Positions 27,301 through 34,574 of a DNA stretch of 42,101 nt are shown here, piece by piece. How positions within the stretch are numbered: the stretch's first letter is position 1; every line of letters starts with the position of its first letter. The stretch is from Spirochaetales bacterium (GTDB lineage Bacteria; Spirochaetota; Spirochaetia; UBA9216), in contig QKCC01000153.1 in NCBI GenBank assembly GCA_003245835.1, positions 1-42,101 of the forward strand. Reading direction: 5' to 3'. The notes beneath the pieces were generated by a model that had not been told where the DNA came from, did not search any database, and saw only the letters and a list, made by a program, of their open reading frames with translations. The translations under genes were made by a program, and so were the position numbers.

Positions 27301-27541
27301 GGCAGCCGAGGAAGCCGAAAAGCAGGAAATCACTAATGAAGAGCTTAATCAGAAACTGAAGGAAGTATCGGACTCGCTTGCAAAGCGCAAACCGAAACCG
27401 GCACAGGCTGTTCTGGAAGAACTGGCCGGTTTTATGCTGAGCGAGGAAGATTCCGTACGTATAAGGGATGCTGTAACTCTGCTCGCGAAATACAAGATGA
27501 AGGAAGCGAAGGAAATAATCGACGGAATTATCGGAGAATGA
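21377..27541 (+). CDS. Giant hybrid sensor kinase: three solute-binding domains, Cache-like sensor, PAS, kinase, two receivers, Hpt
   Basis: This 2054-residue protein starts with a signal peptide (a lipobox-like AAAC is present but not consensus). Three tandem family-3 solute-binding domains follow at about 36-262, 270-508 and 511-747, each with an R-containing motif before FT-x-x-Y. A transmembrane helix lies at about 763-788 and a second at 805-825. A Cache-like periplasmic sensor lies at about 830-1130, a third helix at 1136-1158 and a PAS domain at about 1190-1306. The kinase core has phospho-His1333 in SHEIRTP and DTGIGL. Receiver one has Asp1623, receiver two Asp1766, and the Hpt has His1917, followed by a helical tail. 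All phosphorelay residues look intact. The layout is BvgS-like but with one more binding domain and a second external sensor. It probably senses amino-acid-like ligands. Confidence 0.93.
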   Translation: MKFGPVKSLRCVLIILFTAAACTQLSALELSEQESSWLAGHNEISIAVMNAWPPMNFEDSSGGPAGIGVDYLNLISEKTDIKFRIIPGAFSDNLEKVKNHTVDALMDVTPTPERAEVYNFTTPYLTIPHNIFGRADGVYFGKEEDLNGRTVALEAGFANVKKFRESYPGVNIIEMPTTYDCLTAVSLGKADAYVGNRAVALYLIAHNVITNLQAEGEVSLTKSILTVGVRKDWPQLVSILDKAFQDVSEFEKITVQQKWTGQVINSNDILTPEERDWIRKHPVVRVHNEKDYAPINFNINGTPRGYSIDYMNLIADAVGLRVEYITGPSWDQFLQMIRGGSLDVMLNIAWSKERQSYLDFTESYFEFAPSVFIRKDAVPLAGIEDAFGKVMAVPKGFYFADFLKEYQKIELREYENTSECILAVSRGQADMLFEISPVVNYLMSAMFVTNLVPGGSLGIDAEDLMDARIGVSASEPLLYSIIRKGMELVKQEQLNEIRNRWLNYRVSGTIQLSEEEIDFIQSTPVIKIGNEMDWPPFDFNTDGEPRGLSVDYMNAVAELTGLRIEYISGYSWTEMVDMLKNDELDILLNTVETRDRQSFMFFTEPYARNPHVLVSLESDPYYNLSSLKGKTLAIGKGYFYQDIFEDEFPEIKLLPVDNILEGLTAVELGKASAAVGEQAVVKYLINENMLTGLHIESAGELSDSIHEELSLAVRRDNPLLYSIVNKAVAALPETELKNIRNKWLESVQESPSVDESFSNILGTGVLVARVFIVVGVLLIFLFLGQFLLRRRAAKGGKFDIRRIRIMSMVVLAVSISLITVITIQSLKVVRQNLMKRTAGQLEIMANTVEETISIWINSNLDQVKAEAGNPELNRLVGDLLRVPRDQGLLLGSMEQDALADYLKTNGRSLFSKGYFIISPDGLTLSSDRRGFIGEINPIVKYRSDFLQKAFTGNPVFIPPMKCEDEKTHTITTGMFYAVPLFSHIGNVNAVLVQCEDPGDKFSLYCQLGRIGSSGESYAFDADSMMLSYSRFEKDLREINLLAPGMRSAMNIEILDPGGDLTNGFKSQKSGSGLPRTELMKRAQKEDFGVLTEAYRDYRGVPVFGAWRWNEELGIGIAAEINVDDALASYNTVKRLVFFVLIISAVLAVFSTLFSLMVGERANKTLESANDELEDRVSRRTKQLSETKRDLENTIEALTHPFYVIDAQTYEIILSNSAARKVMTGEEVSTCFRLTHRSDTPCNSEEHPCPLEHVRTTGEPFMVEHVHLNEEDEPKYVEVHGYPIFDEAGNVARMIEYSFDITERREAEEQLAMAKEAAEEATKAKSDFLANMSHEIRTPMNAIIGLSHLIKKTELSSKQADYIQKISGAAQNLLGIINDILDFSKIEAGKLTMESVDFDLNEVFENLGSMISPKAHDKNLELVFHINTDVPTDLVGDPLRLGQVLLNLANNAIKFTESGEIAIFAELITRDKKNAVISFLVRDTGIGLTPEQCKKLFSAFTQADTSTTRKYGGTGLGLSISKSLSEMMGGSIGVDSVHGEGSTFYFSGKFGIREKSRQSIIPAELKAMNVLIVDDNSTSREVLETYIRDFSFIPTAVDNGTEAIQLIRSRYEKGEQEFDLVLMDYSMPDLNGFQTAEKINEILKPGDRPKYILVTGFGRDEILHGITKHNFEGFILKPVNQSLLFNTIMQVFSKEREQVGPSTGDEKPEGFDKIRGATILLAEDNEINQQVAMELLEGEGFFVDVADNGRIAVDMLQSKEYEIVLMDLQMPVMSGYEAAKKIREIGRFAALPVVAMTADAMSGVREEVLEIGMNDYITKPIDTSELWDVLVKYIPPGDRKLPEGFAASAGASAGQHEGPDVPVIDGIETEAGLKRVGGNRKLYLNLLTKFYSDYAEFEKSFNAVYQKDDPEEAVRAAHTLKGVSGNLGAETLRVKAAELEKAVKEGTVMEPFLEAAADAVRAVLEAVQASGVLAGPAAEEAEKQEITNEELNQKLKEVSDSLAKRKPKPAQAVLEELAGFMLSEEDSVRIRDAVTLLAKYKMKEAKEIIDGIIGE

Positions 27542-27549
27542 GGTAATAT

Positions 27550-29016
27550 ATGGCTGATGGAAGTTTAAAATCGATTCTTGTTGTAGATGATACGCCGGCG
27601 AATATCGACATCCTGATGGAAATACTTGCCGACAAGTATGATGTCTCGGTCGCTACCGACGGGCCTTCCGCGCTCGAAAGTGTTGCCGAAGACAAGCCTG
27701 ATCTGATTCTGCTCGATGTAATGATGCCCGGTATGGACGGTTATGAAGTATGCTCACGGCTTAAGAGCAGCGAACAGACGAAGGATATTCCTGTGATCTT
27801 CATAACGGCCATGACCGAGATCGAAGACGAGATTAAGGGATTCGAGGCCGGAGCCATCGACTATATTACAAAGCCTTTTTCACCGCCTGTTGTCGAACGC
27901 CGGGTCGGATCAGTTCTTAAGCTTGAAGAGAAAACGCAGCAGCTTGAACTGCTTGCAAAGAAGCTTTCGAAATACCTTTCACCCCAGGTCTATGTCTCGA
28001 TATTCCGCGGTGAACGTGACGTTGCAGTTGAATCGCACCGCAAGAAACTTACGATCTTTTTTTCCGATATAGTGAATTTTACAGCCACAACCGAGGGGAT
28101 GGAGTCAGAGTCGCTGACCGACCTGCTGAACAGCTACCTCGATGAAATGTCTACAATCGCGCTGAAGTACGGCGGAACAATAGATAAATTTATCGGGGAT
28201 GCTATCCTGATCTTTTTCGGTGATCCGCTTTCGCGGGGAGATAAGGAGGACGCTGTTGCCTGCGTCTCGATGGCGATCGAGATGCGGAACCGGATGAAAG
28301 AGCTGCAGAAAAAATGGTATTCATTCGGAATCCAGAACCCGTTCCGGGTCCGCGCCGGTATCAGCACAGGCTATTGTACCGTAGGCAACTTCGGCAGTAA
28401 AAGCCGTATGGACTATACAATCATCGGTACCCAGGTCAATACCGCTAGCCGCCTTGAATCGAGCGCTTCTCCCGACCAGATAATAATAAGCCATGAGACA
28501 TGGTCGCTTGTAAAAGATGAAATTGACTGTCTTAAACACGGACTTCTGACGGTTAAGGGTATCCACCATCCGATTCAGACCTACCTCGTGACGGACTTCA
28601 GGTATTCAGTCAATAAAGAAACAAGCAGGATCACCGCCCAGCAGCTTATGGATGCTGCGGATTCAATAGAAGCCTCTGAATCCATTGGGGATGCATACGC
28701 AATGCTTGCGGGCAAAGAACTGCAGCATCCGCTTGTGATAACCGAAAGCGGTGTACCGGCAGGTATTATCTGCCTCGCTGTAATATTGAACCTGATGGAC
28801 AGCGATACTTCGAAGGCTGTTTATTTCAGCAGACCGGTCAGGGAACTGGGTTTAAGGAAGGCGCTGGTTATAGACAAGGACTGGCCGCTTCCTGAAATAA
28901 AAGAGCTGTATATGAACCGGAGTGATTTCGGTATGTACGACCCGGTTCTTGTTACAGATGATGAAGAACTTGCCGGGCTGATTCCGGCATACAGGCTGTT
29001 AAAACATATATTATAA
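27550..29016 (+). CDS. Receiver-adenylate cyclase (class IIIb-like) with uncharacterised C-terminal domain
   Basis: This 488-residue protein has an N-terminal receiver (about 8-122, phospho-acceptor Asp56 in LILLDVMMP). A class III nucleotide cyclase domain follows at about 160-345. Metal-binding Asp173 (FSDIVNFT) and Asp217 (KFIGDAIL), substrate-selecting Lys213 and Thr294 (IIGTQVN), and Asn297/Arg301 of the transition-state pair are all present. Lys with Thr indicates an adenylate cyclase of subclass IIIb, several of which respond to bicarbonate. Residues ~365-488 form an unassigned domain with a faint CBS-like look. The gene starts 8 bases after the hybrid kinase stop, so phosphorylation by that kinase is the likely control of cAMP synthesis. 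Confidence 0.9.
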   Translation: MADGSLKSILVVDDTPANIDILMEILADKYDVSVATDGPSALESVAEDKPDLILLDVMMPGMDGYEVCSRLKSSEQTKDIPVIFITAMTEIEDEIKGFEAGAIDYITKPFSPPVVERRVGSVLKLEEKTQQLELLAKKLSKYLSPQVYVSIFRGERDVAVESHRKKLTIFFSDIVNFTATTEGMESESLTDLLNSYLDEMSTIALKYGGTIDKFIGDAILIFFGDPLSRGDKEDAVACVSMAIEMRNRMKELQKKWYSFGIQNPFRVRAGISTGYCTVGNFGSKSRMDYTIIGTQVNTASRLESSASPDQIIISHETWSLVKDEIDCLKHGLLTVKGIHHPIQTYLVTDFRYSVNKETSRITAQQLMDAADSIEASESIGDAYAMLAGKELQHPLVITESGVPAGIICLAVILNLMDSDTSKAVYFSRPVRELGLRKALVIDKDWPLPEIKELYMNRSDFGMYDPVLVTDDEELAGLIPAYRLLKHIL

Positions 29017-29019
29017 GGG

Positions 29020-29049
29020 GACTTCTAAAAACTGCGGTTTTTAGAAGTC
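29020..29049. terminator. Perfect 13-bp hairpin after the cyclase gene
   Basis: GACTTCTAAAAAC at 29020-29032 pairs perfectly with 29037-29049 around a TGCG loop, three bases after the cyclase stop. No T-run follows on the plus strand, so it may be a weak terminator, an RNA stability element or a processing site. Confidence 0.6.
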
Positions 29050-29108
29050 TACCAAAAATATAACGGATGTATATTTATTGACTGATAAGGAAATAAATAA
29101 ACTCCAAG

Positions 29109-29147
29109 GCGCTTCTGATAACTCCAATATAGAGTTAATAGAAGCGC
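29109..29147. promoter_or_regulatory. Long hairpin in the leader of the stand-alone receiver gene
   Basis: Two 16-base arms (29109-29124 and 29132-29147) differ at only two positions and enclose a 7-base loop, GCGCTTCT...AACTC pairing with GAGTT...AGAAGCGC. It ends 25 bases before the ATG of the receiver gene. Its core (CTTCT/AGAAG) repeats that of the upstream hairpin. No T-run follows, which makes a plain terminator unlikely. Confidence 0.5.
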
Positions 29148-29172
29148 CCATAATCGATTACAGGAGAAAATT

Positions 29173-29526
29173 ATGATTCTTGTTGTGGATGATACACCGG
29201 CAAATATTGATATACTGCTTGAAATTCTCGGTGATATTGACGACCTTGCTGTAGCCCTTGACGGTGAAGAAGCGCTCGGGATAATGGCTGAAGAAACCCC
29301 GAATATTGTCCTTCTGGATGTTGTTATGCCCGGTATGGACGGCTATGAAGTCTGCAGAAGGATGAAGGCTGACGACAGCCTGAAGGGCATTCCGGTTATT
29401 TTTCTGACGGGCAACGACAGCGCCGAAGAACGCAGCCGCGGAATGGCCCTTGGTGCTGTTGATTTTCTGACAAAACCGGTCGATCCGGATCTTGTCGTAG
29501 CTAAAGTCAGGCAGTTTCGTCTCTAA
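29173..29526 (+). CDS. Single-domain response regulator (receiver only)
   Basis: This 117-residue CheY-like receiver has no output domain. It has LVVDDTPANIDI at the start with the acidic pair, the phospho-acceptor Asp in IVLLDVVMPGMDGYEV (about residue 50), a Thr in FLTGND and Lys in FLTKPVD. It is closely similar to the receiver of the adenylate cyclase at 27550 (shared VVDDTPANID and MPGMDGYEVC), so the two are paralogues that probably accept phosphate from the same Hpt. It may act as a phosphate sink or as a protein-binding switch. CAGGAGAAAATT precedes the ATG. Two hairpins separate it from the cyclase gene, so its expression may be adjusted independently. Confidence 0.93.
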   Translation: MILVVDDTPANIDILLEILGDIDDLAVALDGEEALGIMAEETPNIVLLDVVMPGMDGYEVCRRMKADDSLKGIPVIFLTGNDSAEERSRGMALGAVDFLTKPVDPDLVVAKVRQFRL

Positions 29527-29600
29527 CCCTCCGCGGCATACCGCAGCGATCCGCGTCAGGTATCTGTACATTTTCGGCTCAAAGCAGTACATTCAGGCTG

Positions 29601-31433
29601 ATGAAACACAATGTACACAATGACAATATTCGTAATATAGCGATAATAGCCCACGTCGATCACGGAAAGACAACACTCGTAGATGCAATGTTCAGACAGA
29701 GCGGAATATTCCGGGATAATCAGGAAACAGCAGAAAGGCTGATGGATAATATGGATCTCGAGCGGGAACGCGGAATTACTATTGCCGCAAAAAACTGTTC
29801 GATATCATGGCGTGATGTAAAGATAAATATTCTCGACACACCGGGACACGCCGATTTCGGCGGCGAGGTTGAACGTGCGCTTTCAATGGTCGACGGCGCG
29901 ATTCTTCTCGTAGACGCATCGGAAGGGCCGCTTCCTCAGACCAGGTTTGTACTCTCAAAGGCTCTTTCAGCCGGGCTGAAGATTATAGTAGTTATAAACA
30001 AGATTGACAGACCTGATGCGCGGCACCGCGAGGTTCTTGACGAAATATACGATCTTCTAATAGACCTCGATGCCGATGAAGGACAACTGGAATTTCCGCT
30101 TCTCTATGCGATCGGCCGGGACGGCGTTGCTTCGGACTCTCCTGATAATATGGGACCGGATCTTCAGCCGCTGTTTAATACTATCGTTGATGAGATTCCG
30201 GGGCCGGCCTATCATGAAAACGAACCGTTTCAGATGCTTGTTTCCGACTTGTCATATTCGGATTACCTCGGACGTCTCGCAGTAGGCAAGGTTGCTAATG
30301 GTTCGGTCCATTCAAAAGACAGTCTGTCGAGGATAAATTTCAAGGGCGAAATCCGCAATCTTAATGTAACAAGGCTTCAGGTCTACAACGGACCGGGGCT
30401 TGTTGAAACACAGTCGGTAGAGCCCGGCGACATAGTCGTTCTTTCCGGAATCGATGATGTCTTCATAGGCGACACTATCTGTACGAGGGAAAATCCGAAG
30501 GCGCTGCCGCGGATAACCGTAGATGAACCTACGGTTTCGATGTTGTTCGCGACCAATAACTCACCGATGCTGGGAAAGGAAGGCAAGTTTGTTCAGGGAA
30601 ACAAGATCGGAGAGCGGCTTGAAAAAGAGACCATGCAGAATGTGTCGATACAGGTGGAACGGCAGCCGGGCGGGGAAGGCTTTGTAGTCAAAGGCCGCGG
30701 GGAATTTCAGATGGTCATCCTGATCGAGACGATGCGAAGGGAAGGGTTTGAGCTGAGCGTAGGCCGTCCGCATGTAATCTATAAGCAGGATGAAAACGGC
30801 CAGCGTCTTGAACCGATCGAGCATCTTTTTATTGACTGCGAAGAGGTTTATACCGGGGTTGTTACCGAGAAGCTGTCGAAGCGAAAGGGCAGGCTGACCA
30901 ATTTTATCAGCCATGCAAACGGCAGGGCCAGGCTCGAGTTCTCGGTGCCGTCAAGGGCGCTTATCGGCTACAGGGACGAGTTTCTTACCGATACACGCGG
31001 CACGGGCATCATGAGCTCCTACATAAGCGGCTATGAGCTGTACAGGGGGGATTTTCCCGAACGTCATACAGGCTCGCTCGTTGCTGACCGTCCGGGAGAA
31101 TGTGTTCCTTACGCGCTGTACAACCTTGAACCGCGGGGAAACCTGTTCGTAAGACCCGGCGACGTTGTTTATGAAGGTATGATAGTCGGGGAGCATTCCC
31201 GTGATAACGACCTTAATGTTAACCCGATCAAAACCAAGAAGCTGACAAATATGCGGGCCTCGGGGAAGGACGACGCGGTTGTTCTGACGCCGGTTATCCC
31301 GATGTCAATCGAACGCGCGATTCAATATATACGTGAAGACGAAATGGTTGAAATTACCCCGAAGTCTATCAGGCTCAGAAAGAAGATCCTGTCGGCTGCA
31401 GGCCGTAAGGTCGACGACAAGCGCAAGCAGTAA
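29601..31433 (+). CDS. typA: Ribosome-associated GTPase TypA/BipA
   Basis: This 610-residue translational GTPase matches the full length of TypA/BipA. The G domain has AHVDHGKTT (P-loop), RGITIAAKNC (switch I), DTPGHADFGGEV (G3) and NKIDR (G4). EF-G-like beta-barrel and alpha/beta domains follow, then the BipA-specific C-terminal domain with GTGIMSSYISGYE and NLEPRGNLFVRPGD. It binds the 70S ribosome and aids subunit assembly and stress adaptation, notably in the cold. The ribosome site before ATG 29601 is weak (AGGCTG). It appears monocistronic; no strong terminator is seen after it. Confidence 0.97.
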   Translation: MKHNVHNDNIRNIAIIAHVDHGKTTLVDAMFRQSGIFRDNQETAERLMDNMDLERERGITIAAKNCSISWRDVKINILDTPGHADFGGEVERALSMVDGAILLVDASEGPLPQTRFVLSKALSAGLKIIVVINKIDRPDARHREVLDEIYDLLIDLDADEGQLEFPLLYAIGRDGVASDSPDNMGPDLQPLFNTIVDEIPGPAYHENEPFQMLVSDLSYSDYLGRLAVGKVANGSVHSKDSLSRINFKGEIRNLNVTRLQVYNGPGLVETQSVEPGDIVVLSGIDDVFIGDTICTRENPKALPRITVDEPTVSMLFATNNSPMLGKEGKFVQGNKIGERLEKETMQNVSIQVERQPGGEGFVVKGRGEFQMVILIETMRREGFELSVGRPHVIYKQDENGQRLEPIEHLFIDCEEVYTGVVTEKLSKRKGRLTNFISHANGRARLEFSVPSRALIGYRDEFLTDTRGTGIMSSYISGYELYRGDFPERHTGSLVADRPGECVPYALYNLEPRGNLFVRPGDVVYEGMIVGEHSRDNDLNVNPIKTKKLTNMRASGKDDAVVLTPVIPMSIERAIQYIREDEMVEITPKSIRLRKKILSAAGRKVDDKRKQ

Positions 31434-31533
31434 AGACCCGAATCATAATTGATTTATATATGAAAGCACCTTGCAAAGATGTTTTAACTTCAATTAGAAT
31501 AGGATTAAAGAACAAACATAGCAGGAGTAAATT

Positions 31534-31911
31534 ATGCCTAAAATTCCCGAATCAGTAAAAGAAGCCTGGGAGGGCCGTGCCGGTGCCGTTGTTTTCTCAA
31601 CAGCAGCCAGCGACGGAACTCCCAATTCAATATATGCTACGTGTGTAGGGCTTTATAATGATGAAGAGATAATTGTCGCTGATAATTATTTTGATAAAAC
31701 CATTAAGAACATCAAAGCCGGAAGTACCGGTTCTATTCTTTTTATTACGGAAGAAAAAAAGTCATTTCAGATAAAAGGAACTATCGAGTATCATAAGGAA
31801 GGTGAAATCTTCGATTTTATGAAAAGCTGGAATCCGGAAAAACACCCCGGTCATGGAGCTGCTACGATAAAGATAGATTCCGTCTGGTCCGGTTCAGAAA
31901 AGCTTGCTTAA
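31534..31911 (+). CDS. Pyridoxamine 5'-phosphate oxidase-fold (split-barrel flavin-binding) protein
   Basis: This 125-residue protein of the FMN-binding split-barrel fold starts KIPESVKEAWEGRAGAVVFSTA and has TPNSIYATCVGLY and EIIVADNYFDKTIKNI. Proteins of this size are usually homodimers that bind FMN, F420 or haem at the interface. True PNPOx enzymes are longer, so the exact activity is unknown. AGGAG lies 7 bases before the ATG. A bidirectional terminator follows, so it is a single-gene unit. Another member of the same broad fold is encoded at 38691 on the other strand, but the two share little sequence. Confidence 0.8.
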   Translation: MPKIPESVKEAWEGRAGAVVFSTAASDGTPNSIYATCVGLYNDEEIIVADNYFDKTIKNIKAGSTGSILFITEEKKSFQIKGTIEYHKEGEIFDFMKSWNPEKHPGHGAATIKIDSVWSGSEKLA

Positions 31912-31939
31912 CCAACTTTCATTCAGTTGTATATAAAAT

Positions 31940-31972
31940 AAAAGGGAACCTGCTTGGCGCTGGTTCCCTTTT
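31940..31972. terminator. Bidirectional intrinsic terminator
   Basis: AAAAGGGAACC and GGTTCCCTTTT form a perfect 11-bp stem with an 11-base loop. It has A-runs on one side and T-runs on the other for both strands. It serves the rightward flavin-fold gene and the leftward RRM gene. Confidence 0.85.
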
Positions 31973-31994
31973 CCGATTCAGATGCCTATATTAG

Positions 31995-32261
31995 TTAGAA
32001 CTCTCTTCTTGGTCGGCGTTCGCGGGCTTCGTTTACCCGCAGGTTTCTTCCTTTGAAGTCCTTGTCGTTCAGCATTGAAACTGCTGCGGTTGCAGCATCT
32101 TCTTCAACCATTTCCACGAAACCGAACCCGCGCGGTCTGTTGGTTTCCCTGTCCATGATCAGCTTAACACTTTCGACTTCGCCGTACTGTGAGAAGAGTT
32201 CGTTGAGATCCTCTTCTGTCGTTGAGTAATTCAGATTACCCACATAGATTGTTTTTGCCAT
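31995..32261 (-). CDS. RRM-domain RNA-binding protein
   Basis: This 88-residue protein is almost entirely one RNA recognition motif. RNP2 is TIYVGNLNY at the N-terminus and RNP1 is RGFGFVEM near residue 45, with aromatic side chains in the positions that stack on RNA bases. A short basic tail (ERRPRREF) follows. Bacterial single-RRM proteins of this type occur in cyanobacteria, spirochaetes and others and are often cold-induced; their RNA targets are mostly unknown. GAGGA lies 6 bases before the ATG. A long untranslated stretch precedes the gene and might include a regulatory leader. Confidence 0.95.
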   Translation of the reverse strand: MAKTIYVGNLNYSTTEEDLNELFSQYGEVESVKLIMDRETNRPRGFGFVEMVEEDAATAAVSMLNDKDFKGRNLRVNEARERRPRREF

Positions 32262-32593
32262 TTAAATCCTCAAAAAAGTTTGTTTAAATCAGTGCTGTGT
32301 CTCTATCGCAGATCCTGTAATAGTTGATTTGTTTTACTGATATGACTGAAATACAAATACGACAGGAGGAACTGGTAGATAAAACAGAACAGATTTACAG
32401 CAATAGCGTAGAATATTTATCGGTACTAGTCAAGCAAGAAATTTTTATATTGATGTAAATGCCAGGGAATCATCAATGAAATTAACCTTTTATATTGGCT
32501 CTGCGGCATTTGCATTTTTTTTACAGGCCTGATACAATGTCGGTATCGGTCGACGGCCGACAAACTCGTGCTGTCCTCCGGAAAGGTAAGTAT
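32262..32593. other. Non-coding divergent region between the RRM gene and the ATPase-oxidoreductase operon
   Basis: This 332-base AT-rich stretch holds the starts of two divergent transcripts. A promoter for the rightward operon is visible at 32510-32538. An isolated AGGAGG at 32364-32369 is not followed by a start codon at the right distance. A 38-codon frame at 32342-32458 runs through it but has no ribosome site of its own. No strong hairpin or repeat was seen. Confidence 0.5.
32510..32538 (+). promoter_or_regulatory. Extended -10 promoter of the 2-oxoacid oxidoreductase operon
   Basis: TTGCAT at 32510-32515 and TACAAT at 32533-32538 are spaced by 17 bases, and TGA immediately precedes the -10, making it an extended -10 (TGnTACAAT). 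The predicted start near 32545 lies after the in-frame ATG at 32537, which supports TTG 32594 as the true start of the first gene. Confidence 0.55.
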
Positions 32594-33274
32594 TTGGTAC
32601 AAAACGACAAGCGTGTCCGGATAATCTCCGGCCATTACGGAAGCGGAAAGACCGAATTTGCGGTCAATTACGCGGTTAAACTGGCTGAATCGGGCAGAAA
32701 CCCTGTCCTTGCCGATATAGATGTTATAAATCCCTATTTCAGGAGCCGCGAGACGGCAGCGGTACTGAAAGAGATGGGTATAGATGTTATCGCGAGTTCG
32801 ACCGATGCCACGGCGCTCAGTGTTCCTGCAATCTCCGCACGGGTATTCTCGGTTTTCGACGATAAATCACGTGACGCCGTTCTTGATGTCGGAGGGGAAC
32901 AGAACGGAATAACCGTTCTGAACCGTTTTTCCGACCATTTCGACAAAACGGAAGAGTATGATTTTTTTATTGTGATCAATGCGTACAGGCAGGCCACTTC
33001 GGATGCTTCGCAGGTTGAAGACTATATAAGATCATTCGAAGAGATCTGCGGACTCTCCGTTTCAGGTTTAATAAATAATACACACATGTTAAAATCTACC
33101 ACTGCCGCCGATGTAATCTGCGGATTTAATCTGGCGGTTGAGGTTTCCGATAAGACGGGAATACCGTTGAAATACAGCACAGGTCTGAGCATGCTGGAAG
33201 CCGGGCTTCCGGACGAGATCAGGGCGGATTTTTTTCCGCTCAAACTCTACATGCGTGAAGACTGGATGACGTAA
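32594..33274 (+). CDS. P-loop ATP-binding protein linked to the oxidoreductase operon
   Basis: This 226-residue protein has the nucleotide-binding loop GHYGSGKT (residues 13-20), DIDVINPYFRSRE at about 45-57, and a Walker-B-like AVLDVGGE. These point to the SIMIBI class of P-loop NTPases, related to MinD/CobQ-type ATPases. The biochemical role is unknown. TTG 32594 is chosen over ATG 32537: AAAGG stands 7 bases before the TTG, the motif begins soon after, and a promoter overlaps the ATG. It precedes the ferredoxin-type subunit by 9 bases and is co-transcribed with the four oxidoreductase subunits, suggesting a role in their assembly, cofactor supply or substrate activation. Confidence 0.8.
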   Translation: MVQNDKRVRIISGHYGSGKTEFAVNYAVKLAESGRNPVLADIDVINPYFRSRETAAVLKEMGIDVIASSTDATALSVPAISARVFSVFDDKSRDAVLDVGGEQNGITVLNRFSDHFDKTEEYDFFIVINAYRQATSDASQVEDYIRSFEEICGLSVSGLINNTHMLKSTTAADVICGFNLAVEVSDKTGIPLKYSTGLSMLEAGLPDEIRADFFPLKLYMREDWMT

Positions 33275-33283
33275 GGAGATACA

Positions 33284-33502
33284 ATGGCTCAAGGGAAAGT
33301 TACTTTCAGGTCCGAAAGCTGCAAAGGCTGCGGACTGTGTATGACAGCCTGTCCGAAAAATATTATTTTTTTAGATAAGAACAGGATTAACATCAGGGGA
33401 TACAACCCCGCATTTGTTGAAAAGATGGAAGAATGCATCGGCTGCGGCAACTGTGCGCAGATGTGTCCGGATCTGATCATTACGGTGGAAAGACTTAAAT
33501 AG
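33284..33502 (+). CDS. 2-oxoacid:ferredoxin oxidoreductase, ferredoxin-like subunit
   Basis: This 72-residue protein has two complete 4Fe-4S motifs: CKGCGLCMTACP in the N-terminal half and CIGCGNCAQMCP in the C-terminal half. It is the small electron-transfer (delta) subunit of a four-part 2-oxoacid:ferredoxin oxidoreductase, passing electrons from the thiamine-bound intermediate to external ferredoxin. AAGGAG precedes the ATG. It is 10 bases upstream of the alpha subunit. In some other organisms the same module is fused to another subunit. Confidence 0.93.
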   Translation: MAQGKVTFRSESCKGCGLCMTACPKNIIFLDKNRINIRGYNPAFVEKMEECIGCGNCAQMCPDLIITVERLK

Positions 33503-33512
33503 GGAGGCTAAG

Positions 33513-34574
33513 ATGGCAAAACTGCTGATGAAAGGCAACGAGGCGGTAGGTGCGGCTGCAATAAAAGCCGGATGTAAATACTTTTTCGGCTATCCTATTA
33601 CGCCGCAGAATGAACTGCCCGAATATATGTCGAGAGAGCTTCCGAAGGCAGGCGGAACCTACCTGCAGGCTGAAAGCGAAATAGGGGCAATTAATATGGT
33701 ATACGGCGCGGCGGGAGCGGGTGCGAGGGTAATGACATCCTCATCCAGCCCGGGAATTGCGCTCAAACAGGAAGGAATCTCATACCTCTGCGGTGCCGAG
33801 CTTCCGTGCGTTATTGTTAACATGAGCCGGACCGGTCCGGGTCTCGGCGGAATTCAGCCCGCACAGGGCGACTACTTCCAGGCGACCCGCGGAGGCGGTA
33901 ACGGAGATTATTTTACCCCGGTGTATGCACCGGCGAGCATTCAGGAAACCGTTGACCTTGTCATGGAAGCCTTTGATGTAGCCGATGCATACAGAACGCC
34001 CGTAATGATTCTCGGCGACGGCATGATAGGTCAGATGATGGAGTCTGTCGAGTTTAAAGATTCGACAAACCGCGACCTTCCCCCGAAGGACTGGGCTGTC
34101 GGTCCGCACAGGGTTAAAGACGAAAAGAAGCTGATTAACTCGCTCTATATAATTCCGGAAGAAATGGAACCGCACATTCAGAAGCTCTTCAGAAAATACG
34201 ACATTATAAAGCAGAAAGAGACCCGCTACGAAAAGATTAACTGTGACGGGGCCGATGTTGTAGCTGTCGCATATGGGACGGTTTCAAGAATCGTCCGCAA
34301 CGCTATAAAGAAGCTCGAGGATGATGGAATCAAACTCGGTCTGATCCGGCCTATTACGCTCTGGCCGTTTCCGATCGAGGCCTTTGACGGGTTAAGCCCC
34401 GAGACAAAGGCCCTGCTTGCGGTTGAGATGAGCGCAGGTCAGATGATTGACGACGTGAAGATTGCGAATGCCGGAAGACTGCCGGTTGAATTTTACGGCC
34501 GGCCCGGAGGTATCGTTCCCAAACCCGCTGAGATCGTTGAAAAAGTCAAGGCAATACTCGGAGGCGCAAAATGA
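33513..34574 (+). CDS. 2-oxoacid:ferredoxin oxidoreductase alpha subunit (VorB/KorA-like)
   Basis: This 353-residue subunit contains the pyrimidine-binding module of a thiamine-diphosphate oxidoreductase: FFGYPITPQNELPEY, the Glu in AESEIGAINMVYGAA that is expected to activate the cofactor, and TSSSSPGIALKQEGI. A transketolase-C-like domain follows from about residue 245 (VVAVAYGTVSRIVRNA). Together with the beta subunit it oxidatively decarboxylates a 2-oxoacid to an acyl-CoA, reducing ferredoxin. Sequence style and gene order resemble the 2-oxoisovalerate (Vor) branch; 2-oxoglutarate is also possible. GGGAGG precedes the ATG. It overlaps the beta-subunit start by four bases. Confidence 0.92.
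   Translation: MAKLLMKGNEAVGAAAIKAGCKYFFGYPITPQNELPEYMSRELPKAGGTYLQAESEIGAINMVYGAAGAGARVMTSSSSPGIALKQEGISYLCGAELPCVIVNMSRTGPGLGGIQPAQGDYFQATRGGGNGDYFTPVYAPASIQETVDLVMEAFDVADAYRTPVMILGDGMIGQMMESVEFKDSTNRDLPPKDWAVGPHRVKDEKKLINSLYIIPEEMEPHIQKLFRKYDIIKQKETRYEKINCDGADVVAVAYGTVSRIVRNAIKKLEDDGIKLGLIRPITLWPFPIEAFDGLSPETKALLAVEMSAGQMIDDVKIANAGRLPVEFYGRPGGIVPKPAEIVEKVKAILGGAK

Noticed and set aside
32342..32458. 38-codon frame on the plus strand with an AGGAGG inside it
   Set aside because: Its ATG has no ribosome site, the AGGAGG is not followed by a usable start, and composition alone is not enough to call a gene.
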